Shown here: positions 61,014-64,000 of the stretch, piece by piece
How the letters are laid out: every line of letters starts with the position of its first letter
How positions within the stretch are numbered: the stretch's first letter is position 1
Assembly (NCBI GenBank): GCA_017472225.1
Contig: JAFUQS010000056.1
Span: 1-64,000, forward strand
Reading direction: 5' to 3'
Source: Clostridia bacterium
GTDB lineage: Bacteria > Bacillota > Clostridia > Oscillospirales > Acutalibacteraceae
DNA length: 64,000 nucleotides
The notes under the pieces: generated by a model
Told to the model about the DNA's origin: nothing
The model's database searches: none
The model's input: only the letters and a program-made list of their open reading frames with translations
Translations under genes and position numbers: made by a program

Positions 61014-63119
61014 TCATTCTTCTTTTGTCTTTTTTCTTTTTGCCTTACCCTTATAGCCGCACTTTTCATCAAGGCAGGAAAGAACTCCTCCCTTTGCCTT
61101 GAAAAGAGATTTGCCGCAATTGGGACATTTCTCTTCTGTAGGCTTATCCCATGTCATGAAATTGCAATCAGGCCAATTGTCGCAGCCGAAGAAGGTGTAT
61201 CCCCTCTTTGACTTTTTGGAGATAACCTTGCCGCCGCATACGGGACAGGTTGCACCTGTTTCAACAACAAAGGGCTTTGTTGTTTTACATTCCGGATAGC
61301 CCGGACAAGCAAGGAACTTGCCGAAGCGACCGGTTTTGACAACCATCATTCTGCCGCATTTTTCACAGGGAATATCGGTGATATCCTCCTGAAGCTGAAT
61401 TTTAACGCCTTCCATTTCTTTTTTTACCTTCTGAAGATTGACTTCAAAGTCATCATAGAAATCATGAAGCATTCTGATGTAATCAAGCTCACCTTCACCC
61501 ACAAGGTCAAGGTTTGATTCCATCTGTGCGGTGAATTTGACATTTACGATATTCTTGAACTTCTCCTTGAGAAGATTTACGATTGCTTCGCCAAGCTCTG
61601 TGGGAATAAGCTGTTTTGATTTTCTTTCAACATATTCACGCTTGACAATCGTTGAAATTATCGTTGCATAGGTACTCGGTCTGCCCACACCGTTTTCTTC
61701 AAGTGTTTTGATGAGAGATTCTTCTGTATATCTTGCGGGAGGCTGAGTGAAATGCTGAATTTTGTTAAGCTCCTTGTTTTTCACTGTTTCATTCTTTGTG
61801 AGCCCTTCGGGAAGCTTGCTTTTTTCATCGCCGTCATCAATATTGTAAAGCACTGTAAAGCCGTCAAATTTAACAGAATATCCGCTTGCTGTGAAAATGC
61901 AGTATTTTTCTTCAGGTTCACCTGACACGGTACTTCTGATTTCAAGCTTTGATGTGTTCTGAACACAGGAAGCCATCATTGAAGCCACAAAGCGGTTCCA
62001 GATGAGTGTGTAAAGCTTGTACTGCTCTGCAGAAAGGCTTGCTTTAACCTTATCGGGAGTAAGGGATACCGTTGAAGGTCTGATTGCCTCATGACCATCC
62101 TGAGCGTTGCTTCTTGATTTATAATATCTGGGCTTTTCGGGAAGGTATTTTTCACCGTAAGTGCCTGAAATGAATTCAGCCGTTGCAGCTCTCGCTTCCT
62201 CGGAAACACGAAGGGAGTCGGTTCTCATGTAAGTGATAAGACCGATTGAGCCGTAGCCTTCAATGGTAACGCCTTCATAAAGCTCCTGGGCAATTTTCAT
62301 TGTTCTTTCAGCTCTGAAGCCAAGCTTTCTTGAAGCCTCCTGCTGAAGAGTTGAAGTGATGAAGGGAGGGGCAGGATTCTTCTTTCTTGTGCCGTTTTTA
62401 AGTGAGCTGATATAATATGAAGCTCCATCAAGACGGGAAAGAATTTCATTTACCTCCGCTTCGTTTTTAAGGCTCACCTTACCCTTTTCGTCACCGTAAA
62501 ACTCGGCTGTGATAACCTTTCTTGAAACGGAGAATCTGCCTTCGATTGTCCAATACTCTTCAGGATTGAAGGCACGGATTTCGTTTTCTCTGTCCACAAT
62601 CATTCTCACGGCAACGCTCTGAACACGGCCTGCCGAAAGACCTCTTCTGATTTTCTGTGACACGAAGGGACTTAATTTATAACCGACAAGTCTGTCAAGA
62701 ATACGCCTTGCCTGCTGGGCGTTTACAAGGTCAAGGTCAACCTTTCTCGGGTTTGCCATACCATTTCTGACACCTGTTTTTGTGATTTCGTTGAAGGTCA
62801 CACGGTTGAACTTATTAAGGTCAAGACCGAGAATTTCGGCAAGATGCCATGAAATTGCTTCTCCCTCACGGTCAGGGTCAGTTGCAAGATAAACCTCGTC
62901 ACTGTCGGCAACGGCTGCCTTCAGCTCCTTAACGAGCTTTTCCTTTCCCTTTACTATGTTATACTTCGGTGCGAAGTCATTTTTAACATCTACGCTGAGT
63001 CTTGCCGCAGGCAAGTCTCTTATATGACCCTTGGAAGCAACAATGTTGTATCCGCTTCCAAGATAATTTTTAAGGGTTTTTGCTTTGGAGGGTGACTCCA
63101 CGATTATAAGATTTGCCAT
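61014..63119 (-). CDS. topA: DNA topoisomerase I
   Basis: This type IA enzyme relaxes negative supercoils. The Toprim domain starts LIIVESPSKAKTLKNYLGSG, and the active tyrosine is in SIGLITYMRTDSLRVS (about 300). Three C-terminal zinc ribbons follow (CEKCGRM with CPGYPEC, CPVCGGK with CDNWPDC, CPNCGKS with CLDEKC), ending in a basic tail. The protein has 701 residues. It follows dprA by 23 bases, a common order. Confidence 0.96.
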   Translation of the reverse strand: MANLIIVESPSKAKTLKNYLGSGYNIVASKGHIRDLPAARLSVDVKNDFAPKYNIVKGKEKLVKELKAAVADSDEVYLATDPDREGEAISWHLAEILGLDLNKFNRVTFNEITKTGVRNGMANPRKVDLDLVNAQQARRILDRLVGYKLSPFVSQKIRRGLSAGRVQSVAVRMIVDRENEIRAFNPEEYWTIEGRFSVSRKVITAEFYGDEKGKVSLKNEAEVNEILSRLDGASYYISSLKNGTRKKNPAPPFITSTLQQEASRKLGFRAERTMKIAQELYEGVTIEGYGSIGLITYMRTDSLRVSEEARAATAEFISGTYGEKYLPEKPRYYKSRSNAQDGHEAIRPSTVSLTPDKVKASLSAEQYKLYTLIWNRFVASMMASCVQNTSKLEIRSTVSGEPEEKYCIFTASGYSVKFDGFTVLYNIDDGDEKSKLPEGLTKNETVKNKELNKIQHFTQPPARYTEESLIKTLEENGVGRPSTYATIISTIVKREYVERKSKQLIPTELGEAIVNLLKEKFKNIVNVKFTAQMESNLDLVGEGELDYIRMLHDFYDDFEVNLQKVKKEMEGVKIQLQEDITDIPCEKCGRMMVVKTGRFGKFLACPGYPECKTTKPFVVETGATCPVCGGKVISKKSKRGYTFFGCDNWPDCNFMTWDKPTEEKCPNCGKSLFKAKGGVLSCLDEKCGYKGKAKRKKTKEE

Positions 63120-63142
63120 TTATTTTCACCTTTTCGTTAAGA

Positions 63143-64000
63143 TTAGATTATTTTATATGTACCGGGCCCGTCACCTGCAACAAAGCCTTCAAGCTCAAGC
63201 TCCGTTAACGCAGCAAGAACCTTTCCGGTTCCAAGGTGGGACAGCCTTTCAATTTCGTCAAGTGTCAATACACCGTCGGACATTATATTATACACTATTT
63301 CAGCAGTTTTAGAAATAGTTTCAGGAAGATTTTTTCTTATATTTTCCTCTGTTTCCGTAATTTTTTCCTCTGGTTTGGATTTTTCTTTGTTTACAGTCGG
63401 CTCCTTCACTGATTTTTTGCTGAATTCGGATTCAGAATCAATTTTCGGAAAGGGATTGCCGTTTTTTATGAGAATTTTTTCTTTTGTGTATTTTTCGGCA
63501 AAATAATGAGAAAGAATATCCACATGAGAAAATACAGGCTTTGCACCCTCAGATAAAAGCTGATTTGAGCCTTCAAAGTTTCCGCTGTCAATATCACCCG
63601 GCAGCACGAACAAATCTCTGCCCTGCCTTCTGGCATGACGGGCAGTGCTGAAGGTTCCGCTACGATCTGCAGCTTCAATGATAACCACAGCTCTTGAAAG
63701 AGCTGACACTATACGATTCCTTTCGGGAAAGGTTTTTGCACCGACATCCGTAAAGGGTGGATATTCAGTTATGAGAATTCCGTTTTCCGACACTGCTTTT
63801 CTTAACGCTCTGTTTTCAGCCAGATATTTTGTACCGTGACCGCAGCCCATTACAAGCACAGTTTTTCCGCCACATTCAAGAGCAGTACGATGTGCAACGC
63901 TGTCAATTCCCAAGGCTCCTCCGCTGACAATCAGCGTGTTTTTCTCCCTGACGAGCCCTGAAACGATTTTTCTTGCAGCCTCCTCACCGTATACACAGGG
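63143..64000 (-). CDS. dprA: DNA processing protein DprA (5' end beyond window)
   Basis: DprA protects single-stranded DNA and loads RecA during uptake. The frame is open from the window edge: the first 29 visible codons include EEAARKIVSGLV and LIVSGGALGIDSVAH, the Rossmann-like core of the family, before GCGHGTKYLAENRALRKA and ITEYPP. The core ends near GSNQLLSEGAKPV. A linker and a C-terminal winged-helix domain follow (DGVLTLDEIERLSHL, ELELEGFVAGDGPGTYKII). The true start lies to the right of 64000. Confidence 0.93.
   Translation of the reverse strand, partial: PCVYGEEAARKIVSGLVREKNTLIVSGGALGIDSVAHRTALECGGKTVLVMGCGHGTKYLAENRALRKAVSENGILITEYPPFTDVGAKTFPERNRIVSALSRAVVIIEAADRSGTFSTARHARRQGRDLFVLPGDIDSGNFEGSNQLLSEGAKPVFSHVDILSHYFAEKYTKEKILIKNGNPFPKIDSESEFSKKSVKEPTVNKEKSKPEEKITETEENIRKNLPETISKTAEIVYNIMSDGVLTLDEIERLSHLGTGKVLAALTELELEGFVAGDGPGTYKII

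Overview
The window reads as chromosomal DNA of a low-to-moderate GC Gram-positive anaerobe of class Clostridia, most likely an Oscillospiraceae/Ruminococcus-like gut bacterium. This is inferred from gene content and order: yceD-rpmF, rnc-radical SAM-smc-ftsY, a pyr operon with both PyrB and PyrI, IreB, a CD1871A-type CXXC miniprotein beside a NapH-like ferredoxin, BspA-type leucine-rich repeats, DUF421-DUF4363, and strong AGGAGG ribosome sites. Most genes lie on the minus strand.

Layout. 1-6 kb: rpmF (cut by the edge) and yceD, a cell-wall hydrolase with a DivIVA-like partner, and a divergent CCA-adding enzyme. 6-14.5 kb: a polytopic membrane protein and a glycan-degrading cluster in two transcription units (CE2-like esterase, AEC transporter and GH27 alpha-galactosidase from one promoter; GH30 from another), then a glycerophosphodiesterase. 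14.6-18 kb: tRNA-Val, an XRE regulator divergent from a large BspA-type surface protein, and a recombinase remnant. 18-24 kb: pyrC-pyrK-pyrD-pyrF-pyrE-pyrB-pyrI behind a strong promoter and a candidate attenuator, divergent from ispE. 25-31 kb: two flavoprotein oxidoreductases, an unknown secreted protein and an APC permease.

31-42 kb is the accessory part. It holds a 274-bp MITE-like element (31181-31454) with a shorter inverted copy at 41409-41606, four clusters of TGACTACTGA-like repeats, a mazF without antitoxin behind a ydcC-like lipoprotein and nnr, ireB, and tRNA-Arg. The tRNA is followed by an AT-rich island: a four-helix-bundle protein translationally coupled to a GNAT acetyltransferase, bracketed by two arrays of unrelated hairpins joined by conserved linkers that reverse orientation within each array. 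An RDD protein, a CXXC miniprotein with an iron-sulphur membrane protein, AzlCD and DUF421/DUF4363 follow.

42-64 kb is a housekeeping block, almost all minus strand: prmA, a GH13 amylase, hflX, a Xaa-Pro peptidase, rpsU, leuS-rsfS-nadD/yqeK-yhbY, rdgB, ftsY, smc, a radical SAM enzyme, rnc, trmFO, topA and the start-less end of dprA. The smc frame is interrupted by one in-frame TAA codon.

The most unusual item is the island at 35.5-36.8 kb. The MITE pair, the smc stop codon, the pyr leader, the antitoxin-less mazF and the GH27 enzyme split by a carbohydrate-binding-like insert also merit a second look. All functions come from reading motifs and context; no search was run.
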